Assembly: GCF_036227485.1 (NCBI RefSeq)
Contig: NZ_CP109479.1
Span: 8,618,001-8,682,000, forward strand
Direction: 5' to 3'
Source of the DNA: Streptomyces sp. NBC_01451
GTDB taxonomy: Bacteria > Actinomycetota > Actinomycetes > Streptomycetales > Streptomycetaceae
DNA length: 64,000 bases
Part shown: positions 17,688-26,232 of the stretch, in pieces
Position numbering within the stretch: the first letter of the stretch is position 1
How the letters are laid out: every line of letters begins with the position of its first letter
Program-made: the position numbers and the translations under genes
The notes under the pieces: model-generated
Databases searched by the model: none
Told to the model about the DNA's origin: nothing
What the model saw: only the letters and a program-made list of their open reading frames with translations

Positions 17688-18292
17688 CGGTTGCTCCTTC
17701 CTCCATCCATCTCATGTCCGGCCTTGTCGTCATTCTTTCGGTCAAGCAGAGTGGCGAGCCTTTTCTTTGCCCTGTGCAGGCGGATGCTGACGGCGTTGGC
17801 GGTCAGTTCGGTCACTTCCGCTGTCTCGCGCGGGGTCAGCTCCTCCCATGCCCAGAGCAGCACCACCTCACGATCCAGAGCGCCGAGTGTGCCGAGCGCG
17901 GCATGGAGTTCGGGGTGGTCGACTTCCCCGGGCGTTGGCGGCGGTGCGGTACGGGTCAGCCGCTCCACGAGTCGGAGCCGACGCCCGTCCGCCCGGCGGG
18001 CGTCGGACAGGCAGCCGCGTGCGACGCCGTAACACCAGGGCGGCATGCTGTCGGGGTCGGTCACGTGACCCTTCCCGAACCCGGGCACGTCCTCGATGCG
18101 GCGCCAGAGCGCGAGCATCGTCTCCGCGAGGATGTCATCTGCCGCGTCGGCGTCCGCCCGGCGCAGCAGATACCGGCGCAGCGGCTTTGCCACCGCGCGC
18201 CAGCGCATCGAAGCGGGCTTCTCGGGGCGCGTCTCCGCCCGGACGCGAAGCCTCAGAAGACCGCCGCCCCGGCGTAGCGGGACCGTACTCAC
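17684..18292 (-). CDS. ECF-type RNA polymerase sigma factor
   Basis: Starting at GTG 18292 (GGGAGG, 4-nt spacing) gives 202 aa; a longer frame runs back through the neighbouring promoter and is not credible. Region 2 is visible as LRRYLLRRADADAADDILAETMLALWRRI, and region 4 as LDREVVLLWAWEELTPRETAEV with an HTH and the closing VSIRLHRAKKRL. No sigma region 3 or C-terminal extension is present. It overlaps the downstream frameshifted gene by 4 bp. The divergent tetR starts 98 bp away and the palindrome at 18344-18357 lies between them, so it may also be under that repressor. Confidence 0.85.
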   Translation of the reverse strand: MSTVPLRRGGGLLRLRVRAETRPEKPASMRWRAVAKPLRRYLLRRADADAADDILAETMLALWRRIEDVPGFGKGHVTDPDSMPPWCYGVARGCLSDARRADGRRLRLVERLTRTAPPPTPGEVDHPELHAALGTLGALDREVVLLWAWEELTPRETAEVTELTANAVSIRLHRAKKRLATLLDRKNDDKAGHEMDGGRSNR

Positions 18293-18343
18293 ATGCCCTC
18301 CCGGCCTGTGGGCGGCGCGAAGACTGCCCCGCCAAAGCGCTGT

Positions 18344-18357
18344 AAACCGATCGGTTT
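18344..18357. promoter_or_regulatory. TetR operator AAACCGATCGGTTT
   Basis: A perfect 14-bp palindrome lies 33 bp before the tetR start and 52 bp before the divergent sigma-factor start. The same box recurs twice before the alpha/beta hydrolase (22389-22426), which argues that it is the binding site of this TetR protein and is autoregulatory. Confidence 0.7.
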
Positions 18358-18389
18358 TCATTTCGTCCGAATCGAGATACCCTCGCGGT

Positions 18390-18986
18390 ATGACCACCGA
18401 AGTGAGGCCAAGTACCAGAGAGCGGCTGCTGGAGGCAGCGGCCACGCTCACGTACCGAGACGGCGTCAATGTGGGCGTAGAAGCGCTGTGCAAGGCGGCG
18501 GGGGTGTCGAAGCGCTCCATGTACCAGCTGTTCGAGAGCAAGGACGAACTGCTGGCCGCGAGCCTGAAGGAGCGTTCCGCTGCCTTCGTAGCGAGGGCCC
18601 TGCCGCCGGCGGACGATACTTGTTCCCCTCGCGAGCGGATCCTGTACGTCTTCGAGCGGGTGGAGTCGCAGGCGGGTGCGCCCGACTTCCAAGGCTGCCG
18701 ATACCTGGCTGCTCAGATCGAGCTCAAAGACCAGACCCACCCCGCGAGCCGGGTGGCCCACCAGATCAAAGCGAACCTGACGGCCTTTTTCCGTTCCGAG
18801 GCCGAACGGGGCGGGGCAAGAGATCCCGAACTGCTGGCCCGGCAGCTCAGCCTGGTCTTCGACGGCGCCAGCGCCCGCGCCGGCATCGGCGCCGACAATC
18901 TGACCGGGCTCGTCACGCCCACCGTGACCGCCCTGCTCGATGCGGCTGCATGCACTGACGCATCCCCTTTCGAGCAGGCGCCGTGA
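18390..18986 (+). CDS. TetR/AcrR family transcriptional regulator
   Basis: ATG 18390 begins a 198-aa protein. The N-terminal HTH is typical (TRERLLEAAATLTYRDGVN, then VEALCKAAGVSKRSMYQLFESKDELL). The ligand-binding half contains FQGCRYLAAQIELKDQ and SEAERGGARDPELLARQLSLVFDGA, the pattern of the TetR_C group that often controls hydrolases, dioxygenases or oxidoreductases. The palindrome directly upstream and the identical ones before the hydrolase at 22290 suggest that it represses both. Its effector is unknown. Confidence 0.9.
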   Translation: MTTEVRPSTRERLLEAAATLTYRDGVNVGVEALCKAAGVSKRSMYQLFESKDELLAASLKERSAAFVARALPPADDTCSPRERILYVFERVESQAGAPDFQGCRYLAAQIELKDQTHPASRVAHQIKANLTAFFRSEAERGGARDPELLARQLSLVFDGASARAGIGADNLTGLVTPTVTALLDAAACTDASPFEQAP

Positions 18987-19222
18987 CTGTGCCCTCCTCA
19001 TGCCGGTGGCTCCGCCCCTGATTCCCCGCAAGCGAGGGGGGGCTGTTGGGGTGTTGTTGACATGCGTGCCGCGCGCCAGGAAGGCCGTCGTCTCGTCGAC
19101 ATCGGCGCCCGACAGTAGGTAGCGGTCCCCCAGAGCCTTCTCCAGTCGGCCCAGACCGCTTACGGACTGACCCGCGATCGGGGTTGGGTCGTGCTGGCCT
19201 GGCGGTTCGGCTGGTTGGTGAT
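18987..19222. other. Relic-like stretch between tetR and transposase remnant
   Basis: The minus strand reads a coherent piece, LGRLEKALGDRYLLSGADVDETTAFLARG, with good codon use between 19050 and 19160 but no start and no clear family. It is probably the tail of a lost protein. Confidence 0.35.
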
Positions 19223-20204
19223 TCAGCTGGCCGTCACGCGGACGTGCACCAGCTCGGTACTCGGCTTGTGGTGGGTCGTCCGCTGGGCGGCGCGGTCGGA
19301 GACCATGCCGACGATGGCTCGGTGGACTTCGCCGTAGTCCTCGCGGCGGCCGGTGTATCGCTGAAGTGGTCGCCACTGGCGGTGCTCGGCGTTGGTGTGC
19401 TCGACGCAGATCCGGCAGGAGGATTGGCGGCGGCGCATCTCGCGCCATCCGTATCGCTCGGTCAGCAGCACGCTGTCGATGTCCTCCGGCCTCCTGGGCG
19501 GGGCCGAGATCTGGCTGGGGAACCCGTTGGCCAGGCCCTGCCAGCCCTCTTCGACCTCGGCCTTGACCTGCGGGTACTGGCGGAACTGCTCCGCGATGCC
19601 TCGGTCCGAACGACGTTCCGGTCATGCATCCGGCCGGGCCGCTCGGCACCGGACCACAGGGTCCGGCCCTGATGGTCGCCGGTCGTGGTCGTCGTGACGG
19701 TGTTCTGCTTGCGCTTGCCGGAGATGAACGCCCGCCTGTCGACGCGGCCCCCTTCGGGCGGCGAACTTGGGTCTCCATGCCGCCGATGCGCAAGGTCACG
19801 CCCTCGGCGTCGGCATAGGCGAACACATCCTCCAGCGTGCGCAGCCGGATGCCAGGCCGGTCCGGCACGGCGAACCCGCGCGTGGCCAGCAGCGGTCGGA
19901 TCTCGCTGATCACCCGGCCGACGGTGGAGGAGCCCACCTTGTAGATCACGCCCAGCGCCGCATGCGTCAGGCCCGTCCTCAGATGAACCAGTGTCACCAA
20001 CACCCGGTCGATGAAGACCAGTTCGCACTTCGGGTCGGCGCCGATCTCGCGTTGCCGGGCACCATCACGCCGCTTGCGGCGCTCGGACTCGCAGTGGGCT
20101 TCGCAGTACGGCGCGAGCTCTTCGATCAACTCGCAGAGATGTTGGCACGAGTTGCCGCAGAAAGCATGATGAGCCTTGGTTGCGCGGGCCTGCTTGATGT
20201 TCAC
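19223..20204 (-). pseudogene. IS5-type (HTH plus DDE) transposase remnant
   Basis: The first part (20204 to about 19750) has an N-terminal Cys/His-containing head, then an HTH (LTHAALGVIYKVGSSTVGRVISEIRPLL) and LRTLEDVFAYADAEGVTLRIGGMETQVRRPKG. A shift near 19745 leads to RRAFISGKRKQNTVTTTTTGDHQGRTLW, and another near 19610 leads to GIAEQFRQYPQVKAEVEEGWQGLA. The last piece has LTERYGWREMRRRQSSCRICVEHTNAEHRQWRPLQRY, with the DDE-region E-x6-R-like spacing. At least two frameshifts make it inactive. No terminal inverted repeats were identified by eye. Confidence 0.8.
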
Positions 20205-20258
20205 ACCACAAGAACCCGCGCGGCCATCAACGCGGCAGGGCCTGCTCGGGCGGGGAGG

Positions 20259-20801
20259 TCAGACCCGGTCGAGGGGCCGACGCCGCCCGGCCGGGAGTTC
20301 CAGCGTGATCGTGTCTCCGGGACGGATCACGCCGCTTGCTTGGACGACGCCCATGATTCCGGTCTCGCGCACGACGTTCCCGGCCTCGTCGCGGCCGACG
20401 ACCTTCCTGAGCGGTCCGTCCTGCAAATTATCGATCTGCAGACAGGGATTGCGCAGGCCGGTGACCTCCACGGTCGCCTCGTCGCCGATGCGCAGCCGTG
20501 TCCCGACGGGCAGGCAGAACAGATCGATGCCGCTCGTGGTGATGTTCTCGCCGAGATCGCCCGGTGTCACGTTGAACCCCTCTCCGCCGACTTCGGTGAA
20601 GAGCTTCTGGTGAACGAGGTGGACCTGGCGCAGGTTTGGCTGGGTAGGGTCCTGCGCGACACGAGAGCGGTGCTTGACCGTGACACCGGCGTGCACCTCT
20701 CCCTCCACTCCGAGCCCGGCGAGCAACGTGATGCCGGCCCGGTTGGGCTTGGTGAACGACTACTCGCTGTTGCTGCTCACTGCCGATACCGTCCCGCTCA
20801 T
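20259..20801 (-). pseudogene. MOSC-domain protein with in-frame stop at codon 14
   Basis: From ATG 20801 the frame reads MSGTVSAVSSNSE, then TAG at 20760-20762, then SFTKPNRAGITLLAGLGVEG and a complete MOSC domain (VNVTPGDLGENITTSGIDL, VEVTGLRNPCLQID, GIMGVVQASGVIRPGD). Close relatives have Tyr where the TAG stands, so a single-base nonsense change is likely. Residues before and after the stop are both family-like. Restart at a downstream TTG would still give most of the fold. Intact MOSC proteins bind molybdenum cofactor or sulfur carriers. Neighbouring genes give no functional hint. Confidence 0.75.
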
Positions 20802-20923
20802 CTTGCGGACCCTCTATGCGCGAGCGATGACTCGCTACGAGCCCAGCCCGCAGCCTCAGCGCACGGCACCCTGCGATCAATCTCGGGTCACCCGTTAGCC
20901 GCATCACCCTTGGCCACGGCGGC

Positions 20924-21304
20924 GTGGCCGTACACCTGCAGTTGCAGGTGTACGGGGTGGCCGCTCTGCTGGCCGACGTCGTCGTCTTCACCAGCCCCGT
21001 CACCTTCAAGCCGTACCCGGGCAAGGCCATCACCGCGGCGATCCTGCGCGGCGTGCTCCGGGTCTTCGAGGACTTCACCTACGTCCGCGAGATCGCCAAC
21101 CCCGACGGCCGCGATCACGCCTTCGTCTTCACCGCCACTGTCGCCGGCAAGCAACTCCAGGGATGCGACTTCCTGCACTTCGACGACGACGGGAAGATCG
21201 ACGAGTCCACGGTGATGGTGCGACCGCTCTCCGCCGCCCAGGCGCTCGGCGAGGCCATGGGCGCCCAGTTCGAGCAGATCGCCCGAGAGGCCGCCGAACA
21301 GTAA
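20924..21304 (+). CDS. NTF2/SnoaL-like protein, probably N-terminally truncated
   Basis: The frame gives 126 aa from GTG 20924. The body is NTF2-like: VAALLADVVVFTSPVTFKPYPGKA, then VFTATVAGKQLQGCDFLHFDDDGKIDE and an amphipathic C-terminal helix. The usual first helix (about 20 residues) is replaced by HLQLQVYG, which is encoded by a perfect 24-bp inverted repeat, so the 5' end appears rearranged. Members are small cone-shaped enzymes or binding proteins with no shared activity. It may still fold. Confidence 0.7.
   Translation: MAVHLQLQVYGVAALLADVVVFTSPVTFKPYPGKAITAAILRGVLRVFEDFTYVREIANPDGRDHAFVFTATVAGKQLQGCDFLHFDDDGKIDESTVMVRPLSAAQALGEAMGAQFEQIAREAAEQ
20930..20953. repeat. Perfect inverted repeat GTACACCTGCA-gt-TGCAGGTGTAC
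   Basis: Two 11-nt arms are separated by 2 nt. The repeat lies at the presumed 5' end of the NTF2-like gene, where homologous proteins would have coding sequence. It may be a fold-back rearrangement scar or an operator or attenuator. Confidence 0.8.
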
Positions 21305-21411
21305 CCACGACAGGCGAGAGAACGGTGCGGTTATGGGACGTCCGCGCATGTCCATGAACGCGGAGCTCGCGGCGAACCCGAAGTTGACGTCGCCGACCAC
21401 GTGCTGGGCGG

Positions 21412-22290
21412 TCAGGCCACCGCGTTCAGTACGTCGGCCAGTACGTCGGGTCGTTCCAGGGCGATGAAGTGGCCCGCTCCCGGCACCTGGGTGAAGTCGG
21501 CGGCCGGCAGCAGCTCCTTGTTGGCCTGCCGGTCCGAAGGACGGGACCAGTCCTTCTCGCCGTAGACGAGGTGGACGGGTGCCTTGACCTCGGGGTAGCG
21601 CGAGCGGGCGGCGATGAGGCTGGGCAGGCTCTGGTAGACGGCCCGGGCGACGGTCGAGTAGCCGGGGCGGCCGCCCACCTGGAGGAGTTCGTCGAGGTAG
21701 TCCTCCCGCAGCGCGGTCCTGTCGACCACCCCGCCCTGAAGGATCCTGCGGACGACGGGCTTGGGCTCCACCCCGGCGACCACCGGGCCCACCCCCGGAG
21801 TGAGAACGCCGCCGACCACCACACGGGCGAGAAGACCGGACCGGGCGATCCCGTCACGGAAGTCGTACGTGTTGACCGCCACGACGCGTCGTACCCGATC
21901 CGGGAGATCGGCCGCGGCGGTCAGGGCGAGCACCGCGCCCATGGACTCCCCGACCAACGTCACGTCGTGGAGGTCGAGTTCGGTCAGGAGCCGCTCGACG
22001 CCCGCACGCATCGCGGGCTCGTCGTACGAGGCCCCGGGCACGATCTCGGAGTAGCCCATCCCCGGCAGGTCGAGGGCGTACACGGTGTACCGGTCCGCGA
22101 TCAGCGGGATGAGGAGGCGGAAGTGCTCGGCCTGGGTGCGCACGGTGTGCAGCAGAACCAGGGGAGCGCCGGTGCCCGCTCTGAGGTAGCGCAGGGTCCC
22201 CTCACGACTGTGGCGTCCTGTGCGCGGGGCGAGGGTGTGGCTGGTGGTCCCCGGGATGTGAATCGTGGGACGTGACTCTGAGCTGGGCAT
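21412..22290 (-). CDS. Alpha/beta hydrolase
   Basis: ATG 22290 (GAGGAG upstream) gives 292 aa; the longer frame would run through two operators and is rejected. The fold is clear: LVLLHTVRTQAEHF oxyanion region, LDLPGMGYSE, nucleophile elbow VGESMGA (Ser near residue 120), acid in YGEKDWSRPSDR and His in VPGAGHFIALERP. The substrate is unknown; the family includes esterases, lactonases and haloperoxidase-like enzymes. Two copies of the TetR box found before the regulator at 18390 lie 99-137 bp upstream, so it is probably derepressed by that regulator's ligand. Confidence 0.88.
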   Translation of the reverse strand: MPSSESRPTIHIPGTTSHTLAPRTGRHSREGTLRYLRAGTGAPLVLLHTVRTQAEHFRLLIPLIADRYTVYALDLPGMGYSEIVPGASYDEPAMRAGVERLLTELDLHDVTLVGESMGAVLALTAAADLPDRVRRVVAVNTYDFRDGIARSGLLARVVVGGVLTPGVGPVVAGVEPKPVVRRILQGGVVDRTALREDYLDELLQVGGRPGYSTVARAVYQSLPSLIAARSRYPEVKAPVHLVYGEKDWSRPSDRQANKELLPAADFTQVPGAGHFIALERPDVLADVLNAVA

Positions 22291-22388
22291 CTGCTGGCTC
22301 CTCGTTGTGGGAACTGCGGCGGACGGGTGATTCGGGCAGGGCCCGCCCGAAGGGGGCGTGACCACGGACCAGCCCTTGGATTCGGCGG

Positions 22389-22426
22389 AAACCGACCGGT
22401 TTCCATCATCGTAAACCGATCGGTTT
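22389..22426. promoter_or_regulatory. Tandem TetR operators before the alpha/beta hydrolase
   Basis: AAACCGACCGGTTT (22389-22402) and AAACCGATCGGTTT (22413-22426) have centres 24 bp apart. The second is identical to the box at 18344-18357 before tetR. Both lie upstream of ATG 22290 on the minus strand. Confidence 0.7.
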
Positions 22427-22670
22427 CCGAGCGCAAGACTGAGGCTGCCGGCCACGGCCATAGGGCCAGTGGACAGGAGAGACGTGAGACTGTCATCCGC
22501 ACAGTGGTCGCGGATTTCGCACTCAAGGCCTACTGCGGCACCTCTGGCCAGGTCGCCGCTCTCGACGGCCTTGTGGGAGGGGTGCGTGAACTCGACTCTG
22601 ATAGTCAAAAATATTAATAGGTGCGGTAGGTGGTAGGTGACCCATTAGGGTTTGTCCACAGGGTAGGTGT

Positions 22671-22698
22671 GACTATTAGTCAAGTAGTTGATTAGTCT
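22671..22698. promoter_or_regulatory. AT-rich padR promoter with imperfect inverted repeat
   Basis: The region 22600-22700 is strikingly AT-rich for this genome. It contains ATTAGTCAA-gtag-TTGATTAGT, an imperfect inverted repeat ending about 15 bp before the padR start. It is a candidate autoregulatory operator of PadR. Confidence 0.4.
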
Positions 22699-22712
22699 GT
22701 TAGCTTGCTTCC

Positions 22713-23288
22713 ATGGCTTTGCGGAACGCGGTGATGGCCGCGCTGTTGGAGGGCGAGGCGTCCGGGTACGACCTCGCGAAGGCGTTCGATGCGACGGTCG
22801 CCAACTTCTGGATGTCGACGCCTCAGCAGCTCTACCGGGAGCTGGATCGCATGGAGACCGAAGGGCTTGTCACGGCCCGTGTCGTCGAGCAGAAGCGCCG
22901 CCCCAACAAGCGGCTGTTCTCCTTGACGGTGGCCGGGCGGAAGGCCGTCCACGCCTACACCGCCGAGTCCTTGGTCAAACCGGCGGTGATCCGGGACGAG
23001 TTGCTTGTCAAGGTGCAGTGCCTGGACGCGGGGGACATGGAAGAGGTCCGGACCGCCATCACGGAGCGCATGGAGTGGGCCACCGCCAAGCTGGCCCGCT
23101 ACGAGCGGCTCCGGCGGCGCCTGCTCGACGGGCGCTCCGAGGAGGCGTACTTCGCCGAGGCCGAGCGCATCGGCCCGTATCTCACCCTGCTGCGCGGGAT
23201 GTCGTTCGAGCGGGAGAACCTCCAGTGGGGGGACATGGCGCTGCGCAGGATCGAACAGCGCACGGCCGCGCTCCGGGCCGACGGCTGA
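22713..23288 (+). CDS. PadR family transcriptional regulator
   Basis: The 191-aa product has the PadR winged helix (LRNAVMAALLEGEASGYDLAKAFD, then STPQQLYRELDRMETEGLV, and a wing with EQKRRPNKRLFSLT). A C-terminal Vir/PadR_C dimerisation helix pair (LARYERLRRRLLDG ... ENLQWGDMALRRIEQR) follows. PadR proteins usually repress a neighbouring transporter or detoxification gene and sense phenolics or drugs. Here the convergent GDSL and DUF3533 genes are the likely targets. It shares a bidirectional terminator with them. Confidence 0.92.
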   Translation: MALRNAVMAALLEGEASGYDLAKAFDATVANFWMSTPQQLYRELDRMETEGLVTARVVEQKRRPNKRLFSLTVAGRKAVHAYTAESLVKPAVIRDELLVKVQCLDAGDMEEVRTAITERMEWATAKLARYERLRRRLLDGRSEEAYFAEAERIGPYLTLLRGMSFERENLQWGDMALRRIEQRTAALRADG

Positions 23289-23323
23289 CCGCGACGATCC
23301 CACCTGCACGATCAGTCAACAAA

Positions 23324-23363
23324 GTGGGGGGTGGGGGCGATCGTGCCAGCCCCCACCCCCCAC
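23324..23363. terminator. Bidirectional hairpin between padR and DUF3533 gene
   Basis: Perfect 15-nt arms GTGGGGGGTGGGGGC and GCCCCCACCCCCCAC surround a 10-nt loop. The hairpin lies between the convergent stops at 23288 and 23375. It has no U-run, as is common for streptomycete terminators. Confidence 0.85.
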
Positions 23364-23374
23364 CGGCGCTCGGA

Positions 23375-24673
23375 CTATGCCCGGGTGAGGACCGGCCGCG
23401 GTTCCTCGTCGGCGGGAATGCGATGCAGTCCCTTGCGGTCGTAGAACCGGGTCACGCCGAAGCCGAAGAGGCCGGCGACCGCGAGTCCCACGCCCAGCAT
23501 CACCCAGCCCCGGGTCAGACCCGCGTCGGCCTGGGCGTCGTAGTAGAGGATGGAGCGGACGGCGCCTGTGATCTGGCGCAGGGGCTCGAACTCGCCGAGG
23601 ACGCGGTAGAAGCCGGGGAGGGCTTGGAGGGGGACCGTGGCGCCGGACGTCGGTACTGCCATGGCGATGTAGAAGATCGTGATGAACAGCATCCCCGGCG
23701 TGCCGAACACAGCGAGCAGTCCGAGCCCGCCGATGCCGACAACCGCGATCGTGCACACGGAGAAGAGCCACAGCAGGGGCAGGTGGGAGGCGTCCATGCC
23801 CATGATGCCCACTGCACCGGCCAGGGCCAGGCTGCCCATGAGCAGGGACAGACCGATCATGAGCGTGCTACTGATGGACAGGGTCTGGACGCGAGTCGCG
23901 CGCAGCAGCGGCTTGTGGACCCGCAGCGGGCCCATGTCGCTGTGGGTGTAGCCGAGGGCGTGGTCCACCTGGCCGCTGATGACGTTGGCGGCGAGCATGC
24001 CGCAGACGACGAGGACGAGGGAGTAGTAGAAGGCACTCAGACCGAGGCCGCTGTGCGAGTCGAGCGGATGCCCGTCCTCGATCTGCACGACCGCCGGGTC
24101 GGCCAGCAGCAGGCGCGCGGCAGCGGGCAGCTGGGCCTGTGCGGCCTCGGCCTGAGCGGTCAGCTGTTCACCCACCTGAGCGGAGGCCGACTGCGCGGCC
24201 GTCGTCGTGGCCTGCCGCGCCATGCTCGACCCCACGCTGCCGGCGGACTGGTTGGTCAGCACGGTGAGTGTGGGGCGGACGGGCTTGCCGACCGCCCCGG
24301 AGCCGGTGAGGGCGGCGACAGTGGCGGTGAAGTCGCGGGGCACGACGAGCGCGCCGAACAGCTTGCCCTTGCCCAGTTCCTCCTTCATCTCCTTCTCGTC
24401 CATCAGCTTCCAGTCGATCCTGTCTCCGCCCTGGGACGACTTCTTGATCGACTGGGTGATCTGTGCACCGAGGTCGGTCTGCTTGCCACCGACCTTCGAC
24501 CCCTCATCGGCGCTGACCAGGCCGACGGGCAGATTGTGCAGGTGACCGGCGGGGTCGATGTTGGCGCCGACGTAGAACACCGTGAACAGCAGTGCCACGA
24601 AGCCCACGATGACGCCGTTGACGATCCACAGACGCTTCGCGCGCAGGACGCGGAAGGGGTGGGCGTTACTCAT
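23375..24673 (-). CDS. DUF3533 / YhgE-Pip-like ABC-2 membrane protein
   Basis: The 432-aa product has one N-terminal helix (LWIVNGVIVGFVALLFTVFYVGANI), then a ~180-residue extracytoplasmic segment (LPVGLVSADEG, FGALVVPRDFTATVAAL, LTNQSAGS). Five more helices follow at the C-terminus. This is the topology of the SNG1/YhgE/DUF3533 group related to ABC-2 permeases, linked to drug or lipid export; no ATPase is encoded here. It follows the GDSL gene by 69 bp and is probably cotranscribed with it. Confidence 0.85.
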   Translation of the reverse strand: MSNAHPFRVLRAKRLWIVNGVIVGFVALLFTVFYVGANIDPAGHLHNLPVGLVSADEGSKVGGKQTDLGAQITQSIKKSSQGGDRIDWKLMDEKEMKEELGKGKLFGALVVPRDFTATVAALTGSGAVGKPVRPTLTVLTNQSAGSVGSSMARQATTTAAQSASAQVGEQLTAQAEAAQAQLPAAARLLLADPAVVQIEDGHPLDSHSGLGLSAFYYSLVLVVCGMLAANVISGQVDHALGYTHSDMGPLRVHKPLLRATRVQTLSISSTLMIGLSLLMGSLALAGAVGIMGMDASHLPLLWLFSVCTIAVVGIGGLGLLAVFGTPGMLFITIFYIAMAVPTSGATVPLQALPGFYRVLGEFEPLRQITGAVRSILYYDAQADAGLTRGWVMLGVGLAVAGLFGFGVTRFYDRKGLHRIPADEEPRPVLTRA

Positions 24674-24742
24674 TTCCAGCTCCGGTACGAGGAAGAGGGA
24701 AGTGCAGCAGGAGGAGCCGTCGGCGTCGTCGCGGGCGGAGCC

Positions 24743-25549
24743 TCATGCGGCTGGGGAGGTGTCCCCGGTGGGCGCGGCCACCGGAAGTAGCGCCGGCCGC
24801 TTGGCCTGGCGGCCGTCGCCGGAGGAGCGGCCACGAATGCGGCGGCCGACCCAAGGGCCGAGGAAGGTGCCGGCCCAGCGCAGTTCGGCGCCCACGGTCC
24901 TCCAGGCGGAGACGTCTGTCCCCTCGGCCGGAAGGGGAAGGGTCCACTTGCCGTCGCTGCCCGGCAGGCCGAGCGCCTGGGCCGCGGCAGCCGCGATGCG
25001 CGCGTGTCCCAGTGGGCCGGCGTGCAGCCGGTCAGCACTCCACAACCGCGGATCGGTCGCCGCCGCGTGAGCGGCCGTCTCCGCCACCACCACACCGTGG
25101 CGGTCGGCGGCATCCCGGATACGCGCGTTGAGTGCGAGAACACGGTGACCGATCGGTCGGGCCAGCGGCGTGATACGCCCGACATCGGGAAACATGAGGG
25201 TCGCGACGGTGGCACCCTGCGCGGTGAGAGCGGCGAACATCGCCTCGACATGGCCGGCCACCTCGTCGAGGTCGCAGCCCGGGCGCAACGCATCGTTGAC
25301 CCCGGCCACCACGGTGGCGAGGTCGGGCCGCATCGCGAGAGCCGGAGCCAGCTGCTCGGCGCGCACCTGACCGGCCTTACGGCCGCGCACCGCGAGGTTG
25401 GCGTAGAGCAGGCCGGGGCTGTGGCGGGCGACCTGCTCGGCGAGCCGGTCCGCCCAGCCCCGAAGACCACGGACGTCGTCGCCGTCCCCGAGCCCCTCGG
25501 TGTGACTGTCGCCCAGGGCGACATAGCGCAGATACCCACTGCTCGACAC
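24743..25549 (-). CDS. SGNH/GDSL hydrolase
   Basis: From GTG 25549 the product is 268 aa, without signal peptide. Block I is YVALGDSHTEG (Ser nucleophile near residue 14), block II has NLAVRGRK, block III VVAGVNDALRP and block V DRLHAGPLGH with the Asp and His. The C-terminal ~55 residues are basic and low-complexity. Likely a cytosolic ester hydrolase. It is the first gene of a two-gene unit with the DUF3533 protein; the palindrome at 25610-25623 precedes it. Confidence 0.88.
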   Translation of the reverse strand: MSSSGYLRYVALGDSHTEGLGDGDDVRGLRGWADRLAEQVARHSPGLLYANLAVRGRKAGQVRAEQLAPALAMRPDLATVVAGVNDALRPGCDLDEVAGHVEAMFAALTAQGATVATLMFPDVGRITPLARPIGHRVLALNARIRDAADRHGVVVAETAAHAAATDPRLWSADRLHAGPLGHARIAAAAAQALGLPGSDGKWTLPLPAEGTDVSAWRTVGAELRWAGTFLGPWVGRRIRGRSSGDGRQAKRPALLPVAAPTGDTSPAA

Positions 25550-25609
25550 GGGGCCGACCGCCTCTCGTCAACGCTGCTGGTAGAAGTGGCACACGGCCAT
25601 GGCTAAACA

Positions 25610-25623
25610 ACTAGGCACCTAGT
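25610..25623. promoter_or_regulatory. Palindrome ACTAGG-ca-CCTAGT before the GDSL operon
   Basis: Perfect 6-nt half-sites separated by 2 nt, 61 bp upstream of the GDSL start, in a locally AT-rich promoter. The form is typical of winged-helix (MarR or PadR) operators. The nearby PadR is the obvious candidate binder. Confidence 0.5.
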
Positions 25624-26000
25624 CGTATTGTTGAGTATGAGAATAGCCGCCGGGCTCACCTTCCTGCAAAGTGATGCCGTTCAGGCAGGAGCTGAGGCAG
25701 CCGAGGGCGGTCCACCGCCGCAGTCCACCGCCTTGGCCCCGTGCCGACCTCACCGCCCATTGCTCTTCGGACCTGAGCACCGACCACGGTCTGAGCCGGC
25801 GCCTGAGCGCCCGGGTCGTCAACGGCATGCACAACGAGGACGCGGCCGGCTTCACCATCGCCCGCCGTGTCACGCCGAAACGCCCGTACCGGGTCACCTT
25901 CACCGGTGGCGTCCACGGCCCGGGCGACAACGCCTATTGCCAGGCCGCCATGCCCCCGGCTCACGCAGGCGTGCGCGCCGTGGCTGCGCGAGAGCCCGTA
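25624..26000. other. Stretch with coding-like but unassigned sequence
   Basis: The plus strand around 25750-25940 reads a coherent frame (LTAHCSSDLSTDHGLSRRLSARVVNGM, then RPYRVTFTGGVHGPGDNA) without start or recognised family. It runs into the SDR relic and is probably part of the same decayed region. Confidence 0.35.
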
Positions 26001-26232
26001 CCGCGGGCGCGTCTCCAATGTGGCATCCCGCATCTACTTCACCGGCGCGCCGGGCCAGATCGCCTACGTGGCCGGGAAGGGGCGCGCTCATCGGCATGGC
26101 CCGGGTGATGGAGCGCGAGCTGGGCGAGTGCCGGGTCACGGTCAACGCGGTGGCGCCCGCCCAGGTCGCGATTCCAGGGACTCGGGCGCATTCGGGCGAC
26201 GAGGTCGTCGCCGCGACCTTGCGGCAGCAGTC
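26001..26232 (+). pseudogene. SDR oxidoreductase C-terminal fragment
   Basis: The frame reads SNVASRIYFTGAPGQIAYVAGK (the SDR YxxxK active-site region, Tyr and Lys visible). After a one-base shift it continues as GALIGMARVMERELGECRVTVNAVAPAQVAIPGTRAHSGDE. The N-terminal Rossmann half is absent or scrambled and the C-terminus stops abruptly at about 26232, where an oppositely oriented fragment begins. Confidence 0.75.
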
